A stretch of 64,000 nucleotides of DNA from Streptomyces sulphureus DSM 40104 (GCF_000381025.1 NZ_KB905819.1:186001-250000); one strand, 5' to 3'. Counted from the stretch's first letter, positions 15,620 through 24,232 are shown. The notes: generated from the letters alone by a model not told the origin. Program-made: numbers and translations.

Positions 15620-18217
15620 TCACTCGTCCGGGTGGTGCAGCTCGACGTCGTAGCCCTCGACACCCTGCCCCTGGACGAGCAGCGCGTTGGCGACCGGCGG
15701 GTACCCGCTCGCGATCACCGTGTACTCGCCCGCGTCGAGGTCGGTGAAGGCGTACGCGCCGTCCGCCCCCGTCGTCGACGTTCCGACGACGTTCCCCGCC
15801 GCGTCGACGAGGGTGACCCGGGCGTCGCCGAGCGGCCTGCGGTCGGTACCGGCCCGCACGGTCCCCTGGACCTGCGCACCGGCCGAGAGCTCGACCTCCA
15901 TCCGCGTCACGCCCTGCCCGTGGACCTCGACCGGAGTCGCGGTCGGCCGGAAGCCGGGCGCGTTGACGGCCACGGTGAAGACCGGAACCGTCGACTCCCC
16001 GCCGCTGCCGACGAGTTCGTCGAACCGGAACTGCCCTTCGGCGCCGGTCTGCCCCGAGGCGACGACCTCGCCCCGCGCATCGGTGACGACGACCGTCGCT
16101 TCCGCGAGGGGCGTCTTCTCCCCGGCGTCGCGGACGACGCCCGCGAGGCCGCTGGTCCCCGAAAGCAGGAGGTCGTGGCCGAGCGGCTGCTCCCCGACCG
16201 TGACCGTCGACGCCTGCGGTTGGTGGCCGTCGGCCGCGGCGATGAGCACGTACGCGCCCGCCTCAGGAGCGTCGAGCCGGTACGTGCCGTCGCCGTGCGC
16301 CGTCGCCCGGCCCAACTGCCGTCCGCTCGGCGAGATCAGCGTCACGGCGGCGCCGGCGATGCCGGTCCCGTCCCCGGTGCGCACGGTGCCCTGGATGGCG
16401 ATCCCCGGCATCGTCGCCTCGGCCGTCGTCGGCAGCGTCGCGGTGGACGCGAGGCCGGACGGCGCGGCCGCCGCCTGGACCGGAGCGGTCTCGGCCGCCA
16501 CGGCCGCCGGCACCGGCTGCTCGACCTCCTCGGACAGCGGCTCGGCGTCACCGGTCGCGTCCTGCTCGAGCGCGGACTTGGTCTTCAACGGCACCTCCTT
16601 GACGAAGAGCACCAGCAGCAGCGCGACGAACGCCAGCGGGGCCGCGTACAGGTAGACATCGCCGATGCCGTGCCCGTAGGCGTTCTCGATCACGCCGCGG
16701 ATCGGCCCCGGAAGCTCGTCCAGGTTCGGGATCGCGCTGCCGTTGCCGCCGGTCGCACCGCCGGCGTTGTCGATTCCGAGCTTCGCCATCCCCTCCTCGA
16801 CGTAGTGCGTGATCCGGTGCGAGAGCACCGCGCCGAGCGCCGAGACGCCGACCGCACCACCGAGCGAACGGAAGAAGTTCACCATCGAGCTGGCGGCACC
16901 CAGGTCGTTCGGGTCCACCTGGTTCTGGGTGGCGAGCACCAGGTTCTGCATCATGCTGCCGACGCCGAGGCCGAGCAGCCCCATGAAGATCGCCATGTGC
17001 CAGTACTCGGTGTCGGCACGCAGGGAGCCGAGCAGCCCGAGGGCCGCGGTCATCAGGACGCCACCGGAGCACAGCCACACCTTCCACCGGCCGGTGTGCG
17101 AGATGACCCGCCCCGAGATGGTGGTGGACAGGAAGAGCCCGGTGATCATCGGGATCGTCATGACACCGGCCATCGTCGGCGACTTGCCCTTGGCCAGTTG
17201 GAAGTACTGGCTCAGGTAGACGGTCGCACCGAACATCGCGATACCCACGAAGAGCGAGGCGAGCGACGTCAGCGTGATGGTGCTGTTGCGGAAGAGGCGC
17301 AGCGGCATGATCGGCTCGCGGACCTTCGACTCGACGAGCACGAAGAGCAGCCCGAGCACGAGCGAGCCGCCGACCATCGTGTAGGTCTGCCAGGAGGCCC
17401 AGTCGTACTTGTCACCGGCGAAGGTGACCCAGATCAGCAGCAGCGAGACCGCCGCGGCGACGAGGAAGGCACCGAACCAGTCGACCTTCACGTCCCGCTT
17501 GACGACGGGCAGCTTCAGCGTCTTCTGCAACGTCACGAGGGCGATCACGGCGAACGGGATGCCCGCGTAGAAGCACCAGCGCCAGCCGAGGAAGTCCGCG
17601 TCGGTGATGACACCGCCGAGCAGCGGGCCACCGACGGTGGAGACGGCGAAGACGGCGCCGATGTAGCCCATGTACTTACCGCGCTCACGCGGCGAGATCA
17701 GGGCTCCTATCACGATCTGCACCAGGGCGGTGATGCCACCCATGCCTATGCCCTGCACAGCGCGGGACGCGATGAGCATCCCGGGGTTCTGTGCGAGACC
17801 GGCGCTCGCCGAGGCGAGGACGAAGATCACGATCGCGGTCTGGATCAGGATCTTCTTGCTCGTCAGGTCGGCGAGCTTGCCCCACAGCGGGGTGGTCGCC
17901 GTCATGGTGAGCAGCGAGGCGGTGACGACCCAGGTGTACGAGCTCTGTCCGCCGCCGAGATCGCTGACGATCCGCGGCATCGCGTTGGCGACGATCGTGG
18001 ACGACAGGATCGCGACGAACATCGCGAGCAGCAGCCCGGAGAACGCCTCCATGATCTGGCGGTGCGTCATGCGCGGAGCGTCGCCCGAGGCGGAGCGCGC
18101 GCCCTGCGCGTGCTTGGCTCCTCCGCCTCCGGCATCGGCCCCCTGCGGGACGCCCTGCCCGGCCGGAGGCCGGACGTCAGACTCCGCGGCCGGAGACTGG
18201 GGACGGGTGGTGGCCAT
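15620..18217 (-). CDS. DHA2-type MFS drug exporter fused to C-terminal carboxypeptidase-regulatory-like repeats
   Basis: An 865-residue fusion. Residues about 50-560 form a 14-helix EmrB/QacA-type proton antiporter (MEAFSGLLLAMFVAILSSTI, PLWGKLADLTSKK, GRWKVWLCSGG). Residues about 620-865 hold three beta-sandwich repeats of the carboxypeptidase-regulatory type, each with a GTVR or GVVR opening and a later DGTYR or GAYAF motif. A plain transporter of this class is about 500-550 residues, so the roughly 300-residue tail is the unusual part. AAGGAAGG precedes ATG 18217. It lies 24 bp after the MarR gene on the same strand, so the two form an operon, and export is probably induced by a MarR ligand. 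Confidence 0.9.
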   Translation of the reverse strand: MATTRPQSPAAESDVRPPAGQGVPQGADAGGGGAKHAQGARSASGDAPRMTHRQIMEAFSGLLLAMFVAILSSTIVANAMPRIVSDLGGGQSSYTWVVTASLLTMTATTPLWGKLADLTSKKILIQTAIVIFVLASASAGLAQNPGMLIASRAVQGIGMGGITALVQIVIGALISPRERGKYMGYIGAVFAVSTVGGPLLGGVITDADFLGWRWCFYAGIPFAVIALVTLQKTLKLPVVKRDVKVDWFGAFLVAAAVSLLLIWVTFAGDKYDWASWQTYTMVGGSLVLGLLFVLVESKVREPIMPLRLFRNSTITLTSLASLFVGIAMFGATVYLSQYFQLAKGKSPTMAGVMTIPMITGLFLSTTISGRVISHTGRWKVWLCSGGVLMTAALGLLGSLRADTEYWHMAIFMGLLGLGVGSMMQNLVLATQNQVDPNDLGAASSMVNFFRSLGGAVGVSALGAVLSHRITHYVEEGMAKLGIDNAGGATGGNGSAIPNLDELPGPIRGVIENAYGHGIGDVYLYAAPLAFVALLLVLFVKEVPLKTKSALEQDATGDAEPLSEEVEQPVPAAVAAETAPVQAAAAPSGLASTATLPTTAEATMPGIAIQGTVRTGDGTGIAGAAVTLISPSGRQLGRATAHGDGTYRLDAPEAGAYVLIAAADGHQPQASTVTVGEQPLGHDLLLSGTSGLAGVVRDAGEKTPLAEATVVVTDARGEVVASGQTGAEGQFRFDELVGSGGESTVPVFTVAVNAPGFRPTATPVEVHGQGVTRMEVELSAGAQVQGTVRAGTDRRPLGDARVTLVDAAGNVVGTSTTGADGAYAFTDLDAGEYTVIASGYPPVANALLVQGQGVEGYDVELHHPDE

Positions 18218-18241
18218 GCGCCTTCCTTACTTGAGCAGTAC

Positions 18242-18736
18242 TCAGAGTCGTTCTTGCGTTGCGTCTGTCTCGGCGACTGCGTGAGCTGCCGCACGTGCGC
18301 CGTGGGCGCGGCAGTCCCCGAAGCTCGCGCGGAGGCGAGCGAAGAGGGTGACGAGTTGGGCGACGTCGTCGTCGGACCAGTCGTGCAGGTAGGTCTGGAG
18401 CACCTCGGCCGTGCGCGCACTCATTTCCGTCAGCAGCTCCTGGCCCGCCGGGCTGATCCGTAGCAGCCGGGAGCGCCCGTCCTGCGGGTCGGGATACCGC
18501 TCGATCCAGCCGCGCTCCGCCACGTGGGCCACGTGGCGGCTGGTCACCGAGAGGTCGATCCCCATGAGCTCCGCGAGCCTGCTCAGGCGCATCTCCCCGA
18601 ACTTGCCGAGGAGCGCGAGGACGGCGGCGGAACCCGGGGCGCAATCCCCCGGCAGGTGGCGTGCCAATTCGCGCTTGACGGTACCGATGGCGCTGAGTTG
18701 CCGGGCCAGCTCCTCGAACTGACTGCGATCAGCCAT
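18242..18736 (-). CDS. MarR-family transcriptional regulator
   Basis: A 164-residue winged-helix regulator, of normal MarR length. The DNA-binding region is visible in MRLSRLAELMGIDLSVTSRH followed by VAERGWIERYPDPQDGRSR, the wing with its DxR motif. ATG 18736 is preceded by GAGGTG. It is first in an operon with the MFS exporter. Two TTGCT-N3-GGCAA sites lie 20-60 bp upstream of its start, the expected place for autorepression. This is the standard layout for a substrate-inducible efflux system. Confidence 0.9.
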   Translation of the reverse strand: MADRSQFEELARQLSAIGTVKRELARHLPGDCAPGSAAVLALLGKFGEMRLSRLAELMGIDLSVTSRHVAHVAERGWIERYPDPQDGRSRLLRISPAGQELLTEMSARTAEVLQTYLHDWSDDDVAQLVTLFARLRASFGDCRAHGARAAAHAVAETDATQERL

Positions 18737-18755
18737 CGAGCACCTCATACGTTTG

Positions 18756-18768
18756 TTGCTTAGGGCAA
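18756..18768. promoter_or_regulatory. Candidate MarR operator 1 (TTGCTTAGGGCAA)
   Basis: A 13-base dyad TTGCTTAGGGCAA lies 20 bp upstream of the marR start. It shares the pattern TTGCT-N3-GGCAA with a second site 29 bp further out. Confidence 0.6.
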
Positions 18769-18784
18769 CCATAGACACTGTTGA

Positions 18785-18797
18785 TTGCTGCAGGCAA
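18785..18797. promoter_or_regulatory. Candidate MarR operator 2 (TTGCTGCAGGCAA)
   Basis: A second 13-base dyad with the same outer halves as operator 1. The pair spans the likely marR promoter. Confidence 0.6.
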
Positions 18798-18912
18798 GTT
18801 GATATCGGGCATGCGTGGCAAACAATCGTCAAAGCCTGGGTGTGCCGAGCACCAAGTGCCGATTACCGGGGAGAGCCGGGACCGGGGCTGTGCCGAGCCT
18901 CACAGGGTTCGC

Positions 18913-18918
18913 TATCGT
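18913..18918 (+). promoter_or_regulatory. -10 element for a probable leaderless transcript
   Basis: TATCGT ends 8 bp before the ATG of the small membrane protein and no ribosome site is present. This is the arrangement seen for leaderless actinobacterial genes. Confidence 0.5.
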
Positions 18919-18926
18919 CCTGCCCC

Positions 18927-19136
18927 ATGGCTCACAACCCCCAAGCACCGCAGGGCCCCGAGGGGCAGCCCGACCCTGCCGGCAACACCCAGATGTTCCG
19001 CGCCTTCGTCGACGAGGCCGGACCGCAGCGTCAGACCCCCGCGCAGACCTCCTCGGGTCCCAGGGTCGGCCTGATCGTCGGCGTCGTCGCCGTGATCGTG
19101 GTGCTCGCCGCCGCCGGCTGGCTCGCCTTCTCCTGA
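18927..19136 (+). CDS. SGM_5486-type small transporter-associated membrane protein
   Basis: A 69-residue protein with a polar, Pro/Gln-rich N-terminal half (including MFRAFVDEAGPQRQ) and one C-terminal membrane helix (GLIVGVVAVIVVLAAAGWLA). It resembles the small streptomycete family annotated as SGM_5486 transporter-associated protein; the function is unproven. No ribosome site precedes the ATG. TATCGT at 18913-18918 ends 8 bp upstream, so the mRNA is probably leaderless. It is divergent from the marR-MFS operon. Confidence 0.8.
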   Translation: MAHNPQAPQGPEGQPDPAGNTQMFRAFVDEAGPQRQTPAQTSSGPRVGLIVGVVAVIVVLAAAGWLAFS

Positions 19137-19269
19137 GGCCCGACCGCGCCTCGCCGGAGGCGCGACCGACCGTCCGACCGACGCCCAGGGGACGCAGCAC
19201 CACCCTGCGGCGCATACCCGACAGCCGGCGAAGCGAGCTCGACCCACCGGGCACGGGCCGCGCAGTCAA

Positions 19270-19308
19270 GGAGCCGCCGGAGCGGACTCATTCCGCTCCG
19301 GCGGCTCC
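19270..19308. terminator. Bidirectional terminator
   Basis: Perfect 17-base arms (core GAGCCGCCGGAGCGG) with a 5-base loop. It lies between the convergent small membrane protein and SigN-like genes. Confidence 0.87.
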
Positions 19309-19435
19309 GCCGCCTTCCGTCTCGGCCGCTACTCGGCGCCCGCGACGCTTTCGTCGCCGACCTGGCCTGACGGCCGTCGGCCCCGTGGTGCGTATCCCCC
19401 GTGACACTCTCTCCTCCGCACGTCGTCTCCCCTGC

Positions 19436-20380
19436 TCACTCCTCGGCGATCAGACCCTCCCGTAGCTGTGCGAGCGTGCGGGTCAGCAGGCGCGAGACGT
19501 GCATCTGGGAGATGCCGACCTCCTCGCCGATCTGCGACTGGGTCATGTTGCCGAAGAAGCGGAGCATGATGATCTGCCGCTCCCTGGGCGGGAGTTTGGC
19601 GAGCAGCGGCTTGAGCGATTCGCGGTACTCCACGCCCTCGAGCGCCGTGTCCTCGTAGCCGAGGCGGTCCGCGAGCGAGCCCTCGCCGCCGTCCTCCTCC
19701 AGGGAGGGGGAGTCGAGCGAGGAGGCGGTGTAGGCGTTGCCGACGGCGAGGCCGTCGACGACGTCCTCCTCCGAGACGCCGAGGCAGGTTGCGAGCTCGG
19801 TGACGGTGGGGGAGCGGTCGAGGGTCTGGGAGAGCTCGTCGCTCGCCTTGGTGAGTGCGAGACGGAGCTCCTGGAGCCGCCGCGGCACCCGGACCGACCA
19901 GGAGGTGTCGCGGAAGAACCGCTTGATCTCCCCGACCACGGTCGGCATCGCGAACGTCGGGAACTCGACGCCGCGTTCGCAGTCGAAGCGGTCGATCGCC
20001 TTGATCAGGCCGATCGTGCCGACCTGGACGATGTCCTCCATCGGCTCGTTGCGGCTGCGGAAGCGCGCGGCCGCGTACCGCACCAGCGGGAGGTTCAGCT
20101 CGATGAGGGTGTCCCGCACATAGGTCCGCTCGGCCGAGGAGGCCGGACGGCCCGACTCCGTCGCGCGGTCGAGCGCGGCGAGCCGGAGGAAGAGCGAGCG
20201 CGAGAGGGTGCGGGTGTCGAGGGCGCCGTCGACGGCGCCCTCGGTCGGTGCGGGGACCTCGGCAGCTTCGGCGGTCCCTGTGGGCTCCGGGAGAAGCCCT
20301 GGCGACTCCGGAGCTCCTGGAAGCGTCTCCGCAGCAGTGTTTCCGGTGAGCACCTTCGAGCTGCCCAGTTGTACGGACAT
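19436..20380 (-). CDS. sigN: RNA polymerase sigma factor, SigB/SigF/SigG family (SigN-like)
   Basis: A 314-residue group 3 sigma factor. Region 2 is clear in LPLVRYAAARFRSRNEPMED and VQVGTIGLIKAIDRFD. Regions 3 and 4 follow, ending in PPRERQIIMLRFFGNMTQSQ and a helix-turn-helix IGEEVGISQMHVSRLLTR. Such factors direct stress or developmental promoters and are usually held by anti-sigma factors, none of which is adjacent. ATG 20380 has a strong AGGGGGTGG site; a longer in-frame start at 20503 lacks one. It sits next to a second, similar sigma gene, matching the sigN-sigF pair of Streptomyces coelicolor; the symbol rests on order and similarity. Confidence 0.85.
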   Translation of the reverse strand: MSVQLGSSKVLTGNTAAETLPGAPESPGLLPEPTGTAEAAEVPAPTEGAVDGALDTRTLSRSLFLRLAALDRATESGRPASSAERTYVRDTLIELNLPLVRYAAARFRSRNEPMEDIVQVGTIGLIKAIDRFDCERGVEFPTFAMPTVVGEIKRFFRDTSWSVRVPRRLQELRLALTKASDELSQTLDRSPTVTELATCLGVSEEDVVDGLAVGNAYTASSLDSPSLEEDGGEGSLADRLGYEDTALEGVEYRESLKPLLAKLPPRERQIIMLRFFGNMTQSQIGEEVGISQMHVSRLLTRTLAQLREGLIAEE

Positions 20381-20636
20381 GCCACCCCCTTGAGGTCGCG
20401 GACGGTTCGCAGCGGCGCCCTCGGCGAGGGAGGCACCTCCCCCTCCATACCGGGCGCGCAGCAGCGGCAAACGCAGCTCTTGCAGAATGTCACAAGTCAG
20501 CAACGCGACGTAGCCTCATATCGATAAAACTGCACTGCTGAGCATGGCGCAAGGTGGACAGGGTGGCCTGAATTGATGGCCCGTCGAACTGTTTCCGCAA
20601 CCGTGCGCGACGAGTTAAGTCCGCGTCAGCCGCCGA

Positions 20637-21596
20637 TCACGCCTCGATCGGATTGGCGGCCCGCAGCCGCGCGAAGCTCCTGGAGAGCAGCCGCGAGACG
20701 TGCATCTGGGAGACGCCCAGCTCGGCGCTGATCTGCGACTGCGTCAGGTTCCGGTAGTAGCGCAGCAGCAGGATGCGCTGCTCCCGCTCGGGCAGTTGTA
20801 CGAGCAGGTGGCGTACGAGGTCGCGGTGCTCGACGCCGTCGAGTTCGGGGTCCTCGTAGCCGAGCCGGTCGAGGAGGCCAGGCATCCCGTCGTCGCGCTC
20901 CTGGGCCGCCTCCAGGGAGGTGGCACGGTAGGCGCGGCCCGCCTCGATGCAGGCGAGCACCTCTTCCTCGGTGATCTTCAGGCGCTCGGCGATCTCGGCC
21001 GTCGTCGGCGAGCGCCCGTAGAGCGTGGTGAGGTCCTCCGTCGCACCGCTGACCTGAACCCACAGCTCGTGGAGGCGGCGCGGCACGTGCACGGTGCGCA
21101 CGTTGTCGCGGAAGTACCGGCGGATCTCGCCGACGATCGTCGGCATGGCGAAGGTCGGGAACTGTACTCCGCGTGACGCATCGAAGCGGTCGATCGCGTT
21201 GATCAAGCCGATCGTGCCGACCTGGACGACGTCCTCCATCGGTTCGTTTCGGCTTCGGAAGCGTGCAGCCACGTACCGCACCAGGGGGAGGTTCGCCTCG
21301 ATCAGGGCGGCGCGCACCCGTCCGTGCTCCGCCGATCCGGGCTGCTGCCGCCCGAGTTGATCGAAGAGGGACTGGGTGAGTGCCCGGGTGCGTGCCGCGC
21401 GCTCCTTCTGCGCGGCCTGGGCGCGTCCGGTGCCTTCCGCCTCGCTCTTCGGCGGGGTGCTGTGCGCCGGGTCGCGGGTGGCGGGAGGCTGGGTCGCGCG
21501 TCTTCTGTGTGCCTCGGGTGCGAGGTCGGGGTCCGCTTGCTCGGGCGGAGGTTCCGTTTCCGTCGAAGCCGGGGGGAGCGTCTGGGCCCCGTCCAC
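20637..21596 (-). CDS. sigF: RNA polymerase sigma factor SigF-like (sporulation/stress)
   Basis: A 319-residue group 3 sigma factor with a long Pro/Glu-rich N-terminal extension (about residues 1-65). Region 2 (EANLPLVRYVAARFRSRNEP) and the region 3 stretch DNVRTVHVPRRLHELWVQV closely match remembered S. coelicolor SigF. The C-terminal helix-turn-helix is ISAELGVSQMHVSRLLSR. SigF acts late in spore maturation. The start is the GTG at 21596. It is 256 bp upstream of the SigN-like gene on the same strand, with room for a separate promoter. The two proteins are roughly half identical by eye, suggesting a tandem duplication. Confidence 0.87.
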   Translation of the reverse strand: MDGAQTLPPASTETEPPPEQADPDLAPEAHRRRATQPPATRDPAHSTPPKSEAEGTGRAQAAQKERAARTRALTQSLFDQLGRQQPGSAEHGRVRAALIEANLPLVRYVAARFRSRNEPMEDVVQVGTIGLINAIDRFDASRGVQFPTFAMPTIVGEIRRYFRDNVRTVHVPRRLHELWVQVSGATEDLTTLYGRSPTTAEIAERLKITEEEVLACIEAGRAYRATSLEAAQERDDGMPGLLDRLGYEDPELDGVEHRDLVRHLLVQLPEREQRILLLRYYRNLTQSQISAELGVSQMHVSRLLSRSFARLRAANPIEA

Positions 21597-21697
21597 TCAG
21601 CCACCACCCCTTCGTGATGCCGGGTTCCGTGCCGTCTGGGAGTGGATCGTTCCTCCACCCAAAGCGGTCATAGCATCACAAGACATGCGCACCGTGT

Positions 21698-21727
21698 GCA
21701 AGCACCGTATAACACCGTGTTGCTTGC
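21698..21727. promoter_or_regulatory. Inverted repeat and CACCGT direct repeats upstream of the SigF-like gene
   Basis: GCAAGCA (21698-21704) and TGCTTGC (21721-21727) form a 7-base dyad around a TATAAC-containing centre. CACCGT occurs three times nearby (21690, 21703, 21713). It lies about 100 bp before the sigF start, so it may be its operator or promoter. Confidence 0.45.
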
Positions 21728-21856
21728 CAGTTGGGGCAAATCGCTCAGTTCAAGTTGGCTGAAAAGAGAGGGTGTCGCTGAGGGCGGTGAGGGGCGAGGG
21801 ATGCAGGGCGGACACAGGCTATGGACGGGGGCCGCTCGACGGGCGGGCGCCTGGCG

Positions 21857-22021
21857 TCAGTTGATGAGCTCCGTCATGAACTGGCCGACCGCCCGCGCCG
21901 CGTCGGATATCCCTTCGAAGCCGATCAGGACCAGGTCCGCGGCGCGCTCAGGGGAGGCGATGATCGTGTAGAGAACGAAGACGATCAGCAGGTACAGCGC
22001 GACCGTCTTTGCTTGCACCAT
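21857..22021 (-). CDS. Small membrane protein of 54 residues
   Basis: A short but well supported gene. It starts at ATG 22021 behind GGGGAGAGG, reads MVQAKTVALYLLIVFVLYTI as a single membrane helix, then an amphipathic stretch (ERAADLVLIGFEGISDAARA) and ends GQFMTELIN. Codon use is typical, with G or C at almost every third position. A consensus-like TAGAAT -10 lies on the same strand at 22085-22090. I recall similar single-helix proteins near sigma genes in streptomycetes but know no function. Confidence 0.8.
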   Translation of the reverse strand: MVQAKTVALYLLIVFVLYTIIASPERAADLVLIGFEGISDAARAVGQFMTELIN

Positions 22022-22385
22022 CGTCTGGCCTCTCCCCCTGGCGTGCGTGTACGCCTTGCACCCGTGCCCCTGTGCAGGCGTGCGATTCTATCCGGCGGGT
22101 GCGGCCCGTGATCGAGAGTCGTGGCAGCCCGCGATGGGCCAAAGGCCCGACGATCAGGGCCGTTTGACCGTGATCAGGGCATGTCCGGAAACGCACACTT
22201 GGGGTCGGGCGGTTGCGGAACGGCAGCAGTGTCCGCCCGCCCAGGACGCGCCGTGTCCTCGGCGCCGAGAGCGCGGCACCCCCGGCCGCGCCCGGCCGGC
22301 GGCGCCGTCCCGGGGGAGGCGGAGTGCTCCCCGCAGCCCGCTTCCCCCGCCCCGTACGTCGGCCGTCTCCGCGCGGGGTGCCGCG
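22022..22385. other. Intergenic region with a pair of GATCAGGGC repeats
   Basis: 364 bp between two minus-strand genes. It contains the promoter for the small membrane protein and the two 9-base direct repeats two helical turns apart. No gene or RNA was recognised in the GC-rich half from 22200 on. Confidence 0.4.
22085..22090 (-). promoter_or_regulatory. Probable -10 element for the 54-residue membrane protein
   Basis: TAGAAT on the minus strand lies about 65 bp before the start codon and fits the vegetative -10 consensus. No good -35 is visible. GATCAGGGC is repeated at 22152-22160 and 22172-22180, 20 bp apart, upstream of it. Confidence 0.45.
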
Positions 22386-23330
22386 TCAGGCGAGGATGAC
22401 CGTCTTCCCCCGAGTGCCCCCGGCCTTGCTCCGTGCCACCGCGTCGGGCGCCTGGTCGAGCGGCACCTCGGTGGTGATCGGGACGATCACGCGCCCGCTG
22501 TCGATCTCGGCGGCGAGCTTCTCCAGCACCTCCGGTGTCGAGGTGTGCGCGAAGTTGATCGCCTCGACCGTGCGGGCGTAGACGGCGTCTTTGTCCGCGG
22601 CGCGGAGCGTGCTCAGTGCCACGCCGCCGTTGCGGACGAGCTCGGCGTTGGAGCCGAACTCCTCGGGGCCCGAGGCGAGGTCGACGAGGGCGTCGACCCC
22701 GTCCGGGTACTCGTCGCGGACCCGCTCGGCGAGCGAGTGCTCCTGGACGTCGATGGCGAGGGCGGCGCCGTACGTGCCCATGCGCCGCTGGTCGTGGCCC
22801 CGCGTCGCGGCGACGACGCGCAGGTCGTGGGCGGCGGCGAGCTGGGTGAGGAAGGTGCCCACGCCGCCGGCGGCCCCGACCACGAGGAGGCTCTCGTACT
22901 CGCGGAGGCCGGCGGCGTCGATGATCTCCAGTGCGGTCATGCCGGCGGTCGGCGCTCCGGCCGCGGTGGTGAGGGGTACCGAGTCGGGCGCCTTCGCGAT
23001 CGGCGCGTCCTGCGGTACGACGACGTACTCCGCGTACGTTCCGGAGCCCACGGGCGAGCTCAGCCGCTGCCCGTACACGGCGTCCTCGACGGCGAAGCGC
23101 GTCACCCCCGGCCCCGCCTCCTCGACGCGGCCGGCGAAGTCCACGCCCATGATCAGCGGGAACTCGTGCGGAACGGTGCCGTCGAGCATGCCGTCGGCGA
23201 TGCGCCAGTCGAGCGGGTTGAGGCCGGCAGCCTCCACCTTGACCAGGACCTCGTTGTGGCCGGGGGCCGGTCGGGGAGCGTCGATCAGTTGGGGCGGTGC
23301 CTTCAGCTCCGCCACGGCCACAGCTCGCAT
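22386..23330 (-). CDS. NADP-dependent quinone-oxidoreductase-like MDR protein
   Basis: A 314-residue zinc-independent medium-chain dehydrogenase/reductase. Marks are EVLVKVEAAGLNPLDWRIAD at the N-terminus, PLIMGVDFAGRVEEAG, and the Rossmann glycine motif VVGAAGGVGTFLTQLA (about residues 148-163). The C-terminus ends GGTRGKTVILA. No zinc-binding cysteines or histidines are present, so it should reduce quinones or enals with NADPH. ATG 23330 gives the family start MRAVAVAEL. A related protein occurs at 35730-36659. Confidence 0.88.
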   Translation of the reverse strand: MRAVAVAELKAPPQLIDAPRPAPGHNEVLVKVEAAGLNPLDWRIADGMLDGTVPHEFPLIMGVDFAGRVEEAGPGVTRFAVEDAVYGQRLSSPVGSGTYAEYVVVPQDAPIAKAPDSVPLTTAAGAPTAGMTALEIIDAAGLREYESLLVVGAAGGVGTFLTQLAAAHDLRVVAATRGHDQRRMGTYGAALAIDVQEHSLAERVRDEYPDGVDALVDLASGPEEFGSNAELVRNGGVALSTLRAADKDAVYARTVEAINFAHTSTPEVLEKLAAEIDSGRVIVPITTEVPLDQAPDAVARSKAGGTRGKTVILA

Positions 23331-23629
23331 CAGGCTGCTCCTCGCTCCCCCCGCCGGAAGTACGGGTCCGCCCACGGCGGCTGAACCAACGTACGACGCT
23401 GCCCACGCCGCCGCAGTGTGCGTGCGGCCTTACGGGTACTCGTTGCCGGCCCGTCCGAGCCGCCGCCGAGACGGGCGCGCCCGAACCGGCAGACGGGGGA
23501 CGCCCGTTGGCGCCACACGGGGCACGAGGGGGCGCCGAGTCGCCCTCCGTCCTCCGTTTCGCGCCCCGTGGGCGCGGTTACCCGGAACGATGTCCCCGAC
23601 GGCATCCGCCCTGCATGCGAGGAGCACCC
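23331..23629. other. Divergent intergenic region, nothing recognised
   Basis: 299 bp between the oxidoreductase (minus) and DinB (plus) starts. It must hold both promoters, but I see no clear -10 element, operator or small gene. Confidence 0.35.
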
Positions 23630-24139
23630 ATGGACACCAGCGCACTCCTGCTCGACGGCTACGAGCGCATCCGCGAGGAGGTGCACGAGGTCCTCGACGG
23701 CCTCACCGAGGAGGAGCTCAACGCGCGCCTGGACAGCGGGGCCAACTCGATCGCCTGGCTCGTCTGGCACCTCACCCGCGTCCAGGACGACCACCTCGCC
23801 GAAGCCGCCGGCCACGAACAGGTATGGACGAGCGAAGCGTTCGACGACCGCTTCGCCCTCGACCTCCCCGCAGGCTCCACCGGCTTCGGCCACTCGTCCC
23901 GGGACGTCGCGAAGGTCCACCTCGCCGAACCCTCGCTCCTCCGCGACTACTACGACGCGGTCCACACCCGGACCACCGCCTTCCTCCAGGAGCTCGACGA
24001 CGCCTCCCTCGACCGCGTCGTCGACGAGTCCTGGGACCCGCCGACCACCCTCGGCGTACGCCTTGTCAGCGTCCTCGGCGACGACCTCGAGCACGCGGGC
24101 CAGGCCGCCTACGTCAAGGGCGTGCTCCGACGCCGCTGA
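23630..24139 (+). CDS. DinB-family / mycothiol-dependent transferase-like protein
   Basis: A 169-residue four-helix-bundle protein of the DinB/DUF664 type. It begins MDTSALLLDGYERIREEVHE. The metal-binding histidines expected of the fold are seen in WLVWHLTRVQDDHLAE (residues about 44-59) and DDLEHAGQAAYVKG near the C-terminus. Actinobacterial members are mycothiol-dependent S-transferases or maleylpyruvate isomerases; the substrate is unknown. CGAGGAG precedes ATG 23630. It stands alone. Confidence 0.87.
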   Translation: MDTSALLLDGYERIREEVHEVLDGLTEEELNARLDSGANSIAWLVWHLTRVQDDHLAEAAGHEQVWTSEAFDDRFALDLPAGSTGFGHSSRDVAKVHLAEPSLLRDYYDAVHTRTTAFLQELDDASLDRVVDESWDPPTTLGVRLVSVLGDDLEHAGQAAYVKGVLRRR

Positions 24140-24232
24140 GCGCGGAACGCCGGGGTTGCGCGGGCGAGTTCCGCGCCTCCCCGCGTACCCGGCCCCCGCG
24201 GAGCCGGACGTGAGGCCGCAGGGCCGCCGGCG

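Noticed and set aside
19436..21596. An anti-sigma or anti-anti-sigma partner for the sigma factors
   Set aside because: The flanking genes were checked on both strands and none has a HATPase or STAS motif.
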